From JBBDYQ01 sp035553855 (GTDB lineage: Bacteria; Actinomycetota; Thermoleophilia; Solirubrobacterales; Thermoleophilaceae), in NCBI GenBank assembly GCA_035553855.1, contig DATMJO010000093.1, positions 1 through 14,560 of the forward strand: a stretch of 14,560 nucleotides of DNA. Reading direction: 5' to 3'. The stretch's first letter is position 1. Every line of letters begins with the position of its first letter. A program made the translations under genes and the position numbers. The notes under the pieces are model-generated. The model ran no database searches and had not been told where the DNA came from. It was given only the letters and a program-made list of their open reading frames with translations. This document shows, piece by piece, positions 1 to 7,963 of this stretch.

Positions 1-1
1 G

Positions 2-1624
2 AGCGACCCCGGCAGTCCGCGCAAGGTCGGCTTCCTGCCGGCGGAGCCCAACTCCTACGTGGGCGAGGGGATCCACGTGATCGACTACGGCCAGCGGGAC
101 CTCCTCGTGCACAACAACGAGACCTGCGACGCGGACCGTCCCGTCGTCTCCGGGTTCTCGCTCTGGGACGTCACCGATCCCCGCTCGCCGGTCAAGCTCG
201 GCCAGTTCGGGGACACCACTCCGAGCGTGGCCAACCAGACCTTCCACACGACCCATTCGGTGCAGGCCTTCGCCTGGCGTGACCGCGCGTACGCGGTGGC
301 TCAGGACAACCAGGACCTGAAGGACGTCGACATCTTCGACCTCACGCCCGTCCTGCGCGGCGAGGGGCCCGCGGCGCTCGTAGCGGAGCGGGGCATCGAG
401 GACTGGCCCGGCGCCCAGACGACCTACGCGAACGGCGACACCGTCTTCCATCACGACATGCAGCAGCAGGTGATCGACGGGCACAACATGCTCGCCGTCT
501 CCTACTGGGACGCCGGCCAGGTGCTGCTGAACATCGACGACCCCGCGAATCCCGTGTTCGTGGGCGACTCGGATTACCTGAGCCCGGACCCGGAGTTTCC
601 GTCGTTCGGCCAGGCTGAGGGGAACAGCCACCAGAGCTACTGGGACCAGGACGGTGACTGGCTGATCTCGACGGACGAGGACTTCTCGCCGACGCGAACG
701 CTCTTCGAGATCACCGAAGGGCAGCATGCCGGCCAGTACGGCGGCGGCGAGTTCTCGTGGGCGAAGCCGATCCCCGAGGCGGGGATCACCTCGAGCGGCG
801 GCACGGTGTTCGGCGGCTCGGGCTGCCCGTCCGACCAGAACGGAAACGGGACGCCGGACAGGGGCGAGGTGCCAAGCTCGGCCTCTACGGGGGCGGACAC
901 GGTCGTCTTCAGCCGTGGTGCCTGCTTCTTCTCGGACAAGGTGCGCTCTGGCGAGGACGCCGGCTACCGGGTCGTTCTCATCGGCCAGAGCCACGGGGGA
1001 ACCCGCAACGGCATGCTCCGCGACGGCTTCATCTGCGGAAGCCAGGGAAGCCCCACGCTCGGGACTGCGCACGCGGTCTGCATCGGCCACCGTGCGATGC
1101 ACCTGCTGTTCGACGACGCGCCGGCCTACTCGCCGCCCGAGGGCTACGCCGCCGGTGGCGACCTGCCCGCGATCGGCACGCGAGGGGCGAACATCTCCGC
1201 GAGGCCCAGCTTCGACGGGTGGGGATACGTGAACCTTCACGATGCACGGAGCTCCGACCTGCCGATCGTGGACACCTACGCGGTGGCGGAGTCGAAGGAT
1301 CCGGCGTACCGCTCCGGGTTCGGGGACCTCACGGTCCACGAGGTCAAGACCGACCCGCGGCGCGGGAAGGATCTCGCCTACCTCTCGTACTACAACGCGG
1401 GCCTGCGCGTGGCCGCCTTCGGGCCGGCAGGACTGCAGGAGGTCGGTCACTTCATCGCCGAGGGCGGCAACGACTTCTGGGGTGTGGTCCCCGTCTGCGC
1501 CGGCAAGTGCGCTCGAAACGACCGCGACAAGGGGCGCAGCCGCGACGACGCGAAGCGGCCGCTGCTCCTGATGAGCGACCGCGACAGCGGCCTCTGGATC
1601 CTGCGCTACACGGGCAAGGAGTAG
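2..1624 (+). CDS. LVIVD-repeat protein with inserted PA domain (5' end outside window)
   Basis: The frame is open to the window edge, so the N-terminus is missing; 540 residues are visible. The first residues (SDPGSPRKVGFL, then GEGIHVIDYG) and later stretches such as MLAVSYWDAGQVLLNID and LAYLSYYNAGLRVAAFG have the look of LVIVD repeats, which build beta-propeller-like surface proteins. Between them, at about 790-1125, lies a protease-associated (PA) like segment (TVVFSRGACFFSDKV, then YRVVLIGQS), preceded by an Asp/Asn-rich loop (DQNGNGTPDRGE) that could bind calcium. A propeller strand resumes after it, so PA looks inserted between blades. Several cysteines fit an exported protein, but the signal peptide would lie outside the window. 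No peptidase motif is visible, so a binding or scaffold role is more likely than catalysis. It ends at a strong hairpin and converges with the sigma factor gene. The family is fairly clear; the function is unknown. Confidence 0.8.
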   Translation, partial: SDPGSPRKVGFLPAEPNSYVGEGIHVIDYGQRDLLVHNNETCDADRPVVSGFSLWDVTDPRSPVKLGQFGDTTPSVANQTFHTTHSVQAFAWRDRAYAVAQDNQDLKDVDIFDLTPVLRGEGPAALVAERGIEDWPGAQTTYANGDTVFHHDMQQQVIDGHNMLAVSYWDAGQVLLNIDDPANPVFVGDSDYLSPDPEFPSFGQAEGNSHQSYWDQDGDWLISTDEDFSPTRTLFEITEGQHAGQYGGGEFSWAKPIPEAGITSSGGTVFGGSGCPSDQNGNGTPDRGEVPSSASTGADTVVFSRGACFFSDKVRSGEDAGYRVVLIGQSHGGTRNGMLRDGFICGSQGSPTLGTAHAVCIGHRAMHLLFDDAPAYSPPEGYAAGGDLPAIGTRGANISARPSFDGWGYVNLHDARSSDLPIVDTYAVAESKDPAYRSGFGDLTVHEVKTDPRRGKDLAYLSYYNAGLRVAAFGPAGLQEVGHFIAEGGNDFWGVVPVCAGKCARNDRDKGRSRDDAKRPLLLMSDRDSGLWILRYTGKE

Positions 1625-1633
1625 CGAATTCGG

Positions 1634-1665
1634 CTGGCGGCGGAGCGGGGACGCTCCGCCGCCAG
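1634..1665. terminator. Strong hairpin between convergent genes (bidirectional terminator candidate)
   Basis: The arms CTGGCGGCGGAGC (1634-1646) and GCTCCGCCGCCAG (1653-1665) are perfectly complementary over 13 bp. A further G-C pair closes a GGGA tetraloop. It begins 10 bases after the stop of the LVIVD gene and lies beyond the stop of the convergent sigma factor gene. There is no T tract on either side, so it would act as a GC-rich hairpin rather than a classical intrinsic terminator. Confidence 0.75.
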
Positions 1666-1749
1666 GCCTCCGGACCATTCACGCCGGCGAGGTCGACGTC
1701 GCCGCGGTCCACCGCACAGCGGGCATCCGGCGGCTCGACACGGTCAACG

Positions 1750-2352
1750 CTACGCGGAGTCGACGGCAGCGCGCAGGTCGGCCTCGCCGTCGGCGCGCAA
1801 CCGCCGGAGCGCGAGACGCATGCGGCCCTTCACGGTTCCCTCCGGGACAGCGAGGTGCTCAGCTATCTCGCGGTGCGAGAGCTCGCCGAAGTAGGCAAGC
1901 GACACGACCTCGAGCTGCGGAATCGGAAGTCGCTGGAGACGGGCACGCAGTTGCGAGGCCTCGGCCTGTGTCTCGACGCGCTCCGCCGGATCCTCCCCGC
2001 CCGCGCCCTGATCGGAGAGGATCAGCCGCCCCTCGGCTTGGCGCCCGTTTCCGCGTACGACGTCGATCGCCCGGCGCCGGACGACCGTCAGCAGCCACGC
2101 GGCGACCGTCCCGCGCTCCGCGCTGAACGAGGCCGCCGACTTCCAGATCGAGAGAAACGCATTGTGGAGCGCGTCCTCGGCGTCTTGATGATCGCGGCAG
2201 ACCGAGCGCGCCGCGCGATAGGCGCATTTCGCGTACCGGGCGTAGAGCGCGTCCAGGGCCCCGAGATCTCCGTTCGCGACGCGAGAAACGAGCTGTCGGT
2301 CCTGCTCCTCGGTGTGCCCGGTTGGCTCCGGGCGACACAACCCTTCGGACAT
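1750..2352 (-). CDS. ECF-family RNA polymerase sigma factor (sigma-70 family)
   Basis: The 200-residue product has the two-domain layout of extracytoplasmic function sigma factors. Region 2 is about residues 32-102, with DAEDALHNAFLSIW and the -10-contacting helix WLLTVVRRRAIDVVR. A linker follows, then region 4 at about 139-187, with the helix-turn-helix SHREIAEHLAVPEGTVKGR that contacts the -35 element. Length is normal for the family. The ATG at 2352 is preceded by GGAG (plus-strand 2358-2361) at a 5-base spacing, which supports this start. No anti-sigma gene (zinc-binding or membrane type) follows it; instead there is a hairpin and a convergent gene. Its control is therefore not visible here. 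Region 4 spacing and the RGTVAAWLLTVVRRRAIDVVR style resemble SigK/SigL-like groups, but I cannot assign a subgroup. It is transcribed divergently from the acetyltransferase operon, which makes that operon a possible target. Confidence 0.93.
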   Translation of the reverse strand: MSEGLCRPEPTGHTEEQDRQLVSRVANGDLGALDALYARYAKCAYRAARSVCRDHQDAEDALHNAFLSIWKSAASFSAERGTVAAWLLTVVRRRAIDVVRGNGRQAEGRLILSDQGAGGEDPAERVETQAEASQLRARLQRLPIPQLEVVSLAYFGELSHREIAEHLAVPEGTVKGRMRLALRRLRADGEADLRAAVDSA

Positions 2353-2626
2353 TCAGACTCCGGACTGGTCGAAACCCTGCGCGAAGTCACGTTCGGCTGC
2401 CCGCGACGGCGGACCTCGGAATCGGATGCCCTCTCAGGTGCGAATACCCGCTGGCGCGACTTGAAAACGGAGGAATGCAGAGGCGCGCTGGACGTCGGTT
2501 CGCTCGGCGATGGCCCGACCCAGCGGCTCGCGAGGACAGGACAGCCGTTGCGGGCCGCGGATTTCCTGGCCGGCTCTGCGGCTACGGATATGCCATGTGG
2601 CAGATGTAGTGGGAGCGCTGTGGGCC

Positions 2627-2632
2627 TACGGT
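2627..2632 (+). promoter_or_regulatory. Candidate leaderless -10 box of the acetyltransferase operon
   Basis: TACGGT (TAnnnT type) lies 6 bases before the ATG at 2639, and no Shine-Dalgarno sits at normal distance. The same TACGGT with a 6-base gap precedes the cupin gene at 9161. No convincing -35 box was seen. Confidence 0.45.
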
Positions 2633-2638
2633 CGGCCC

Positions 2639-3250
2639 ATGACCACCGAAACCGCCCAGTACACCGTCCGTACCGTCGTTCCCGTTGACGCGCGGGCTGT
2701 CGCCGAGGCGATGGCGCGCGCGTTTCTCCACGACCCCGTCGCGGCCCACTGCCTCCCGGATCCCGCCCGTAGGGCGCGCCGGCTCGAGCGCGGCTTCGAG
2801 CTGTTCTTGCGGAGGACCTACCTCCCCCGCGAGGGGACCTTCACGACGGACGGCCTGGATGGGGGCGCGCTCTGGCTCCCGCCCAACGAGTGGAATGTCG
2901 GGCGCCTGGAGACGCTGCGCCTCCTGCCCGCCATGGCGCGCTGCTACCGGGGCGACCTGCTCCGCGTGCTGCGCGTGTTCGACTTCCTCGAGAAGCGTCA
3001 TCCCGAGGAGCCGCACTGGTACCTCGGCTTCCTGGGCGTCGAGCCCGACCGGCAGGGTCGCGGGATCGGCTCCGCGCTGCTCGAGCCGGTGCTCGCCCGT
3101 TGCGACCGCGAGCGAGTGCCCGCCTACCTCGAGGCGAGCACGGAGCGCAACCGCAGGCTCTACGAGCGGCACGGCTTCGGGCTCGTCGAGGAGATCCGCC
3201 TGCCGGGCGGCGGCCCGCCGATGTGGCGTATGTGGAGGGAGGCGCGATGA
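2639..3250 (+). CDS. GNAT-family N-acetyltransferase
   Basis: The 203-residue product should transfer an acyl group from acetyl-CoA to an amine; the substrate is unknown. The C-terminal half carries the GNAT core. Motif A (about residues 126-148) reads GFLGVEPDRQGRGIGSALL and contains the Q-x-x-G-x-G pyrophosphate-binding loop. Motif B (about 163-180) reads YLEASTERNRRLYERHGF, with the usual Asn and Tyr. The N-terminal part (AEAMARAFLHDPVAAHCLPD) resembles the 'HWYL' subgroup that includes puromycin-acetyltransferase-like enzymes. An in-frame start at 2510 would add 43 residues that look like translated intergenic DNA, so ATG 2639 is preferred. The stop overlaps the next start in ATGA (3247-3250), which indicates translational coupling to the lysyl oxidase gene. 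Acetylation of an amine beside an amine oxidase is suggestive, but a functional link is inference. Confidence 0.88.
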   Translation: MTTETAQYTVRTVVPVDARAVAEAMARAFLHDPVAAHCLPDPARRARRLERGFELFLRRTYLPREGTFTTDGLDGGALWLPPNEWNVGRLETLRLLPAMARCYRGDLLRVLRVFDFLEKRHPEEPHWYLGFLGVEPDRQGRGIGSALLEPVLARCDRERVPAYLEASTERNRRLYERHGFGLVEEIRLPGGGPPMWRMWREAR

Positions 3251-4572
3251 TCCGCAAGCTCGCGATCTGCAGCGTTCTTGGCGCGCTCGCGCTCACCGCA
3301 CCTGCGCAAGCCGCGACCCTGACGGAGGTGGGCGATTCGGCCCGCTGGTCGGACTCGATCTCGAACGCCTCCGCTCCGCACCCCGCGGCCTGCACCCCCC
3401 TCACCTGCCGCAGCTACGAGCTGGACCTGGCGCTCCACGCCGGAGCCTGGGACGAGCCCGGCGGCCTGCTCGTCTCGCTTCGCTGGCCGGAGGAGCAGCT
3501 CGACGCGGGCTACGACCTCGACCTGTACCTGTACGGGCCGGCCGGCGATGTCCTCGCGAAGTCCGACTCGGTCATCTATGCCGCGGCCGAGGGACTGTGG
3601 CTCCAGGACCCGCCGAACGGCCGCTACCGCGTCGTGGTGGCGGCGCGCGACGTGGTGGGCACCTCGCCGTTCGAGGTGATCGCCACTGCGAAGCGCGGCT
3701 GGAGCGTGGCGACGACCTCACTGCTGCTCGGCGGGGGCGACCTGACGTTCCCGGGGACGCGGCCGGCAGAGCCAGAGCCGTTGCTGCCCGACCTCGTGCC
3801 GGCCGAGCCGGGGAACTTCCGCATCGAATCGACGCTCGCGGTCAACTTCTACCAGGCGACCCAGCGCGTCCCGACCCACCAGCCGAGCTGCTACCCGCAG
3901 GAGACGGCGGGTCTCACGGCTGACGAGCCCGGGCAGGGCGGGAACCCGCTTCGCTGCCTGCGGTGGGACATGGTCGTCGAGAACCTCGGTGCCGGTCCCT
4001 TCGAGTTGCGCGCCTATCCGGGGAGCGCGACACCGGCCACCGGCTACCAGGCGGTTTACGGGAGCGACGGCTCGTACGAGCTGCGGCAGGTAGGCGGCGC
4101 GTACTACTCGAGCGCCCACGGACACGTCCACTTCCGCGGCCTCGACCAGGTGGGCCTCCACACCGTCGCGGAGGACGGCTCGCCCGGTGAGCTCGTGGCG
4201 GTGATGCCGGACAAGGGCATCTGCACGATCGACCTCCTCAACCGCAGCTTCGGGACGGCCGCCGACGGCCCCTCGCGCTACCGCTTCCCGAGCACCTGCG
4301 ACGCCGAGGACAACGCCGATCCGAACGACCCGCTCTACCCGGGCCTGCAGTTCTTCCGCATGGGGCTCTCTGCGGGCTGGGCCGACATCTACCCGTGGTT
4401 CATCCCCGACCAGTACATCGACATCACCGACGTGCCGGACGGCCGCTACCTCGTGGTCTACCGCGTGAACGTCTCGGGCGCAGTGACCGAGGCGACGCGG
4501 CACAACAACGAGGCGATTGCGTGCGTGGAGTTCCACGGCACGGAGGCCTCCTCGTGCGAGGCGGGGCCGTGA
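3247..4572 (+). CDS. Secreted lysyl-oxidase-like protein (copper/LTQ amine oxidase fold)
   Basis: The 441-residue product starts with a Sec signal peptide (charged MIRK, hydrophobic core, cleavage probably after AQA at residue 22). Residues about 45-150 (YDLDLYLYGPAGDVLAKSDS, then NGRYRVVV) resemble a PPC-type beta-sandwich. From about 180 on it matches the lysyl oxidase catalytic domain: H291-G-H293-V-H295 fits the three copper ligands (HxHxH), K323 in PDKGIC fits the Lys of human LOX HKASFC, and Y382 in GWADIY fits the Tyr of CYDTY. Lys and Tyr together form the lysyl-tyrosylquinone cofactor. The next block, YIDITDVPDGRYLVVYRVN, then HNNEA, is also LOX-like. The enzyme family oxidises peptidyl lysine or other primary amines to aldehydes outside the cell. 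The Shine-Dalgarno GGAGG lies just before ATG 3247. It overlaps both neighbours, so it is the middle gene of an operon. The substrate is unknown. Confidence 0.85.
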   Translation: MIRKLAICSVLGALALTAPAQAATLTEVGDSARWSDSISNASAPHPAACTPLTCRSYELDLALHAGAWDEPGGLLVSLRWPEEQLDAGYDLDLYLYGPAGDVLAKSDSVIYAAAEGLWLQDPPNGRYRVVVAARDVVGTSPFEVIATAKRGWSVATTSLLLGGGDLTFPGTRPAEPEPLLPDLVPAEPGNFRIESTLAVNFYQATQRVPTHQPSCYPQETAGLTADEPGQGGNPLRCLRWDMVVENLGAGPFELRAYPGSATPATGYQAVYGSDGSYELRQVGGAYYSSAHGHVHFRGLDQVGLHTVAEDGSPGELVAVMPDKGICTIDLLNRSFGTAADGPSRYRFPSTCDAEDNADPNDPLYPGLQFFRMGLSAGWADIYPWFIPDQYIDITDVPDGRYLVVYRVNVSGAVTEATRHNNEAIACVEFHGTEASSCEAGP

Positions 4573-7500
4573 GAGCATTGGCCATGGCCCGGCCGACCGG
4601 CGACCCCTCGGTGTCCGCGCTTCCGGCGGGGACGGTCACGTTCCTGCTCACCGACATCGAGGGCTCGACGAAGCTGTGGGAGGGCGCGCCGGAGGCGATG
4701 GCGGCCGCGGTTGCGCGGCACTACGAGATCCTCGACCAGGCGATCGCCCGCAACTGCGGCGCGCGCCCGGTCGAGCAGGGCGAGGGGGACAGCGTGGTCG
4801 CGGCATTCGCTCGCGCCGCCGATGCGCTGGCCGCCGCGGTCGATGCGCAGCGAGCACTCGTCGCCGAGGCCTGGCCGGAGGGCGCGGCACTGGGCGTGCG
4901 GATGGCGCTCCACACGGGCGATGCGCGGTTGCGCGACGAGGGCAACTACTTCGGCGGCGCCGTCAACCGCTGCGCCCGGCTGCGGGCGATCGCGCACGGC
5001 GGCCAGGTGCTCGTCTCGCGCGCCACGCACGACCTCGTGGAGGACGGCCTCCCGGAGGGCATCGAGCTCGTCGACCTGGGCATCCACCGGCTCCGCGACC
5101 TGGGCCGGCCAGAGCACGTCTTCGCCGTCGCCCACCTCGACCTGCCCGCCGTCACGGAGCCGCCGCGCTCGCTCGACACGCTGCCGAACAACCTCCCCGT
5201 CGAGGCGTCGAGCTTCGTCGGCCGCGACCGGGAGCTCGCCGAGGTCGGCGCGGCGCTCGCCTCGACGCGCGCGCTCACGCTCACCGGGGCAGGCGGCTGC
5301 GGCAAGACCCGGCTCGCCCTGCACGCCGCGGCCGACACGCTCGACCGCTACCCGGCCGGGGCATGGTGGGTCGAGCTGGCTGCGCTCGCCGATCCGGAGC
5401 TGGTCGGCGACGCGCTCGCGACCGCGATCGGAGTGCGGCCGCTGCCGGGCCAGAGCTCCGCCGAGGCGGCTGTCGCGCATCTGGCGGGGAGGCGCGCGCT
5501 TGTGGTGCTCGACAACTGCGAGCACCTCCTGGGACCCTGCGCCGAGCTCGCCGACGCGCTGCTGCGGGGCTGCCCGCAGGTGACGGTGCTCGCGACCAGC
5601 CGCGAACCGCTCGGATTGCCCGCCGAGACCAGCTGGCGGGTGCCGTCGATGTCGCTGCCGCCCGACGGTGCGCCCGACAGAGCCCTGCCGCTCACCAAGT
5701 CGGATGCGGTGCGCCTGTTCATCGAGCGCGCCCTCCAGGTGCGGCCGAACTTCGCGGTGACGAACGACAACGCGCCTGCCGTGGCCCAGATCTGCCAGGA
5801 GCTGGACGGGATACCGCTCGCGATAGAGCTCGCCGCGGCGCGCGTGAGGATGCTCGCCCCGGAGCAGATCGCCGCCGGGCTGGCGGATCGCTTCCGGCTG
5901 CTCACCGGCGGAACCCGCACCGCGCTGCCGCGCCAGCAGACCCTGCGCGCGTCGGTCGACTGGAGCCACGACCTCCTCGACGAGCGTGAGCGGCTGCTGC
6001 TGCGCCGGCTCGCGGTGTTCGCCGGCGGGTTCACGCTCGACGCCTGCGAGCAGGTCTGCGCGGGGGAGGAGCTCGACAGCTACGGGATCCTGGACGTGCT
6101 CACGTCGCTCGTGGACAGGTCGCTCGTGCTGGCCGAGGAGCACGGGCGGATGACCCGCTACCGGCTGCTCGAGACGGTGCGCCACTACGCCCTCGACAAG
6201 CTGCTCGCCGCCGGCGAGAGCGAGATCGTCCGCGACCGCCATCGCGACACCTTCGTGGCGCTCGCCGAGCGGATGGAGCCAGAGCTGCTCAGCGAGCGAG
6301 AGCCGGAGACGCTCGACGTGCTCGACGCGGAGTCGGCGAACCTGCACGCGGCGATCGAGTGGGCAGCTCAGACCGAGCCCGGGCTCGCGTTGCGCCTGTG
6401 CGCCGCGCTCACGTTGTGGTGGCGCCTGCGCGGGTTCCTGGTCGCGGGCGACACGGCACTGGAGCGCGCTCTCGGCGCGGCGCCGGAAGAGCCGTCCGCA
6501 CAGCGCGCCGTCGCGCTGTGGGCCCGGGCGTATCTAGCTGTTCTCGCAGGCGACCGGGAGCTGATCCAGAGCGCGGCCGGTGAGGCGCTGGCGATCGGGG
6601 AGGAGCTCGGCGACGAGTGGATCCAGGGCAGGGCCCTGCACGCCCGCTCGTTCGTCGACCTCTGGTCCGACCCGCGCGCGGCGGTCGCGATCGCGGGACG
6701 CAGCCGCGAGCTGGCCCGCGCCGCGGACGACGAGTTCGTGATGGCCGACGCGACGCAGATTCTCTCCTTGGCGCACTGGTTCCAGGACGACTACGAGACG
6801 GCACTCCGCGAGGCCGACGCCGCGTTCGAGATCGCGAAGCGGCTTGGCAACCGGGACATCATGGCCATCCACTGGCTCACCCAGGGGATGACACCCTGGG
6901 GCTCGGCCGACTTCGACCGGCGCCGCGCGCTGCTCGAGCGGGCCCTCGCAACGTCGGCCGAGGTCGGCGACCCGCTGAGCGAAGGCTTCGGGACCGCGTG
7001 GCTCAGCCTGCTGGACATCCAAACCGGAGCTGCGGCTACCGCGCTCGAGCGACTCGAACGCTGCCACGAGCGGCTCGTCATGTCCGGCACTGCGATGCCG
7101 CTCAGCTCGGTGGAGTGCTGGACGGGTCTCGCCAGGCTCGCGCTCGGCGAACTCGACCAGGCCCGTGCGACGTTCGCAGACATCGTGGAGCGGGATGCGG
7201 ACGGGTTCAACTGGGCCCTCGGCAACGCGCTCGCCGCGCTCGCCTGCGTCGAGAGGCTGCAGGGCGATGCCGCACCGGCGCGCGCGCACGCCGAACGGGC
7301 GCTGGAGGTGGCGCAGCACGTCGGCGGCCCGCTCCTCGTGGCCCTGGCCCGCCACGAGCTGGGCCGGCTCGCGGCGGGCCGCGGGGACTGGGCTTGCGCC
7401 GAGCGGCTGCTGCACGACTCGCTCCAGGCGCTGGTCGAAGGGGAGCAGCACGTCTACATCCCCGACTCGCTGGAGGGGCTCGCCGAGGTCGCCGCCGGCC

Positions 7501-7934
7501 TTGCCGCCCACGCGGAGGCCGCGCGCCTGCTCGCCGCGGCCGGCCGGGCACGGGCGGACCTCGGGCTCGTGCGCTGGACGGGGGAGCACGAGCGCTGGAA
7601 GGCTCTCGAGCGCGAGCTGCGCGAGGCTCTCGGCGATGACGCCTACGATGCCGCGGCGGCCGAAGGGCGGGCCCTGAGCATGGACGAGGCCGTCGCGTAC
7701 GTCCGCCGCGCGCGCGGCTCGCGCAAACGCCCCGACTCCGGCTGGGAGTCGCTCACGCCCACCGAGCTCGAGGTGGTGCGCCACGCCGCCGCCGGCCTCA
7801 CCAACCCCGAGATCGGCGAGCGCATGTTCATCTCGCGCGGGACCGTGAAGGTCCACCTCTCCCATGTCTACGCGAAGCTCGGAATCCGCAACCGGTCGGA
7901 GCTGACCGCCGAGGCGGCCCGCCGCGCGGAGTGA
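4569..7934 (+). CDS. Class III cyclase / NB-ARC ATPase / LuxR transcriptional regulator
   Basis: This is a 1121-residue signal-integrating regulator. Residues about 21-190 form a class III cyclase domain: metal aspartates D29 (TDIEGST) and D74 (EGDSVV) and transition-state residues N133 and R137 (GGAVNRCARL) are present. The positions that usually hold the purine-selecting Lys and Asp appear to be Q70 and N126, so normal adenylate cyclase activity is doubtful. An NB-ARC/AAA-type ATPase follows, with Walker A GAGGCGKT at 240-247, Walker B LVVLDN at 311-316, LATSREPLGL, and DGIPLAIELAAARV from 413. A long Ala/Leu/Glu-rich helical region (TPR-like) leads to a LuxR helix-turn-helix at 1062-1118 (LTPTELEVVRHAAAGLTNPEIG). 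GTG 4569 overlaps the upstream stop as GTGA and has GAGG 7 bases before it. ATG 4584 is the alternative start (1116 residues). Being coupled to the lysyl oxidase gene, it may autoregulate that operon. Confidence 0.92.
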   Translation: MRALAMARPTGDPSVSALPAGTVTFLLTDIEGSTKLWEGAPEAMAAAVARHYEILDQAIARNCGARPVEQGEGDSVVAAFARAADALAAAVDAQRALVAEAWPEGAALGVRMALHTGDARLRDEGNYFGGAVNRCARLRAIAHGGQVLVSRATHDLVEDGLPEGIELVDLGIHRLRDLGRPEHVFAVAHLDLPAVTEPPRSLDTLPNNLPVEASSFVGRDRELAEVGAALASTRALTLTGAGGCGKTRLALHAAADTLDRYPAGAWWVELAALADPELVGDALATAIGVRPLPGQSSAEAAVAHLAGRRALVVLDNCEHLLGPCAELADALLRGCPQVTVLATSREPLGLPAETSWRVPSMSLPPDGAPDRALPLTKSDAVRLFIERALQVRPNFAVTNDNAPAVAQICQELDGIPLAIELAAARVRMLAPEQIAAGLADRFRLLTGGTRTALPRQQTLRASVDWSHDLLDERERLLLRRLAVFAGGFTLDACEQVCAGEELDSYGILDVLTSLVDRSLVLAEEHGRMTRYRLLETVRHYALDKLLAAGESEIVRDRHRDTFVALAERMEPELLSEREPETLDVLDAESANLHAAIEWAAQTEPGLALRLCAALTLWWRLRGFLVAGDTALERALGAAPEEPSAQRAVALWARAYLAVLAGDRELIQSAAGEALAIGEELGDEWIQGRALHARSFVDLWSDPRAAVAIAGRSRELARAADDEFVMADATQILSLAHWFQDDYETALREADAAFEIAKRLGNRDIMAIHWLTQGMTPWGSADFDRRRALLERALATSAEVGDPLSEGFGTAWLSLLDIQTGAAATALERLERCHERLVMSGTAMPLSSVECWTGLARLALGELDQARATFADIVERDADGFNWALGNALAALACVERLQGDAAPARAHAERALEVAQHVGGPLLVALARHELGRLAAGRGDWACAERLLHDSLQALVEGEQHVYIPDSLEGLAEVAAGLAAHAEAARLLAAAGRARADLGLVRWTGEHERWKALERELREALGDDAYDAAAAEGRALSMDEAVAYVRRARGSRKRPDSGWESLTPTELEVVRHAAAGLTNPEIGERMFISRGTVKVHLSHVYAKLGIRNRSELTAEAARRAE

Positions 7935-7963
7935 GCAGACCGCCCATCGCCGTCCACAGAGCG

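Noticed and set aside
2510..2638. N-terminal extension of the acetyltransferase from an upstream start
   Set aside because: The 43 extra residues look like translated intergenic DNA and would bury the TACGGT box placed 6 bases before ATG 2639.
757..2688. A 643-codon plus-strand frame running through the LVIVD gene, the hairpin and the sigma factor gene
   Set aside because: It is out of frame with the LVIVD/PA protein, crosses a terminator-like hairpin and is antisense to a clear sigma factor. The composition is Arg/Gly-rich.
4458..6347. A 629-codon minus-strand frame opposite the LuxR regulator
   Set aside because: The sense frame has a cyclase domain, Walker motifs and continuous homology. 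The antisense product is low-complexity and motif-free.
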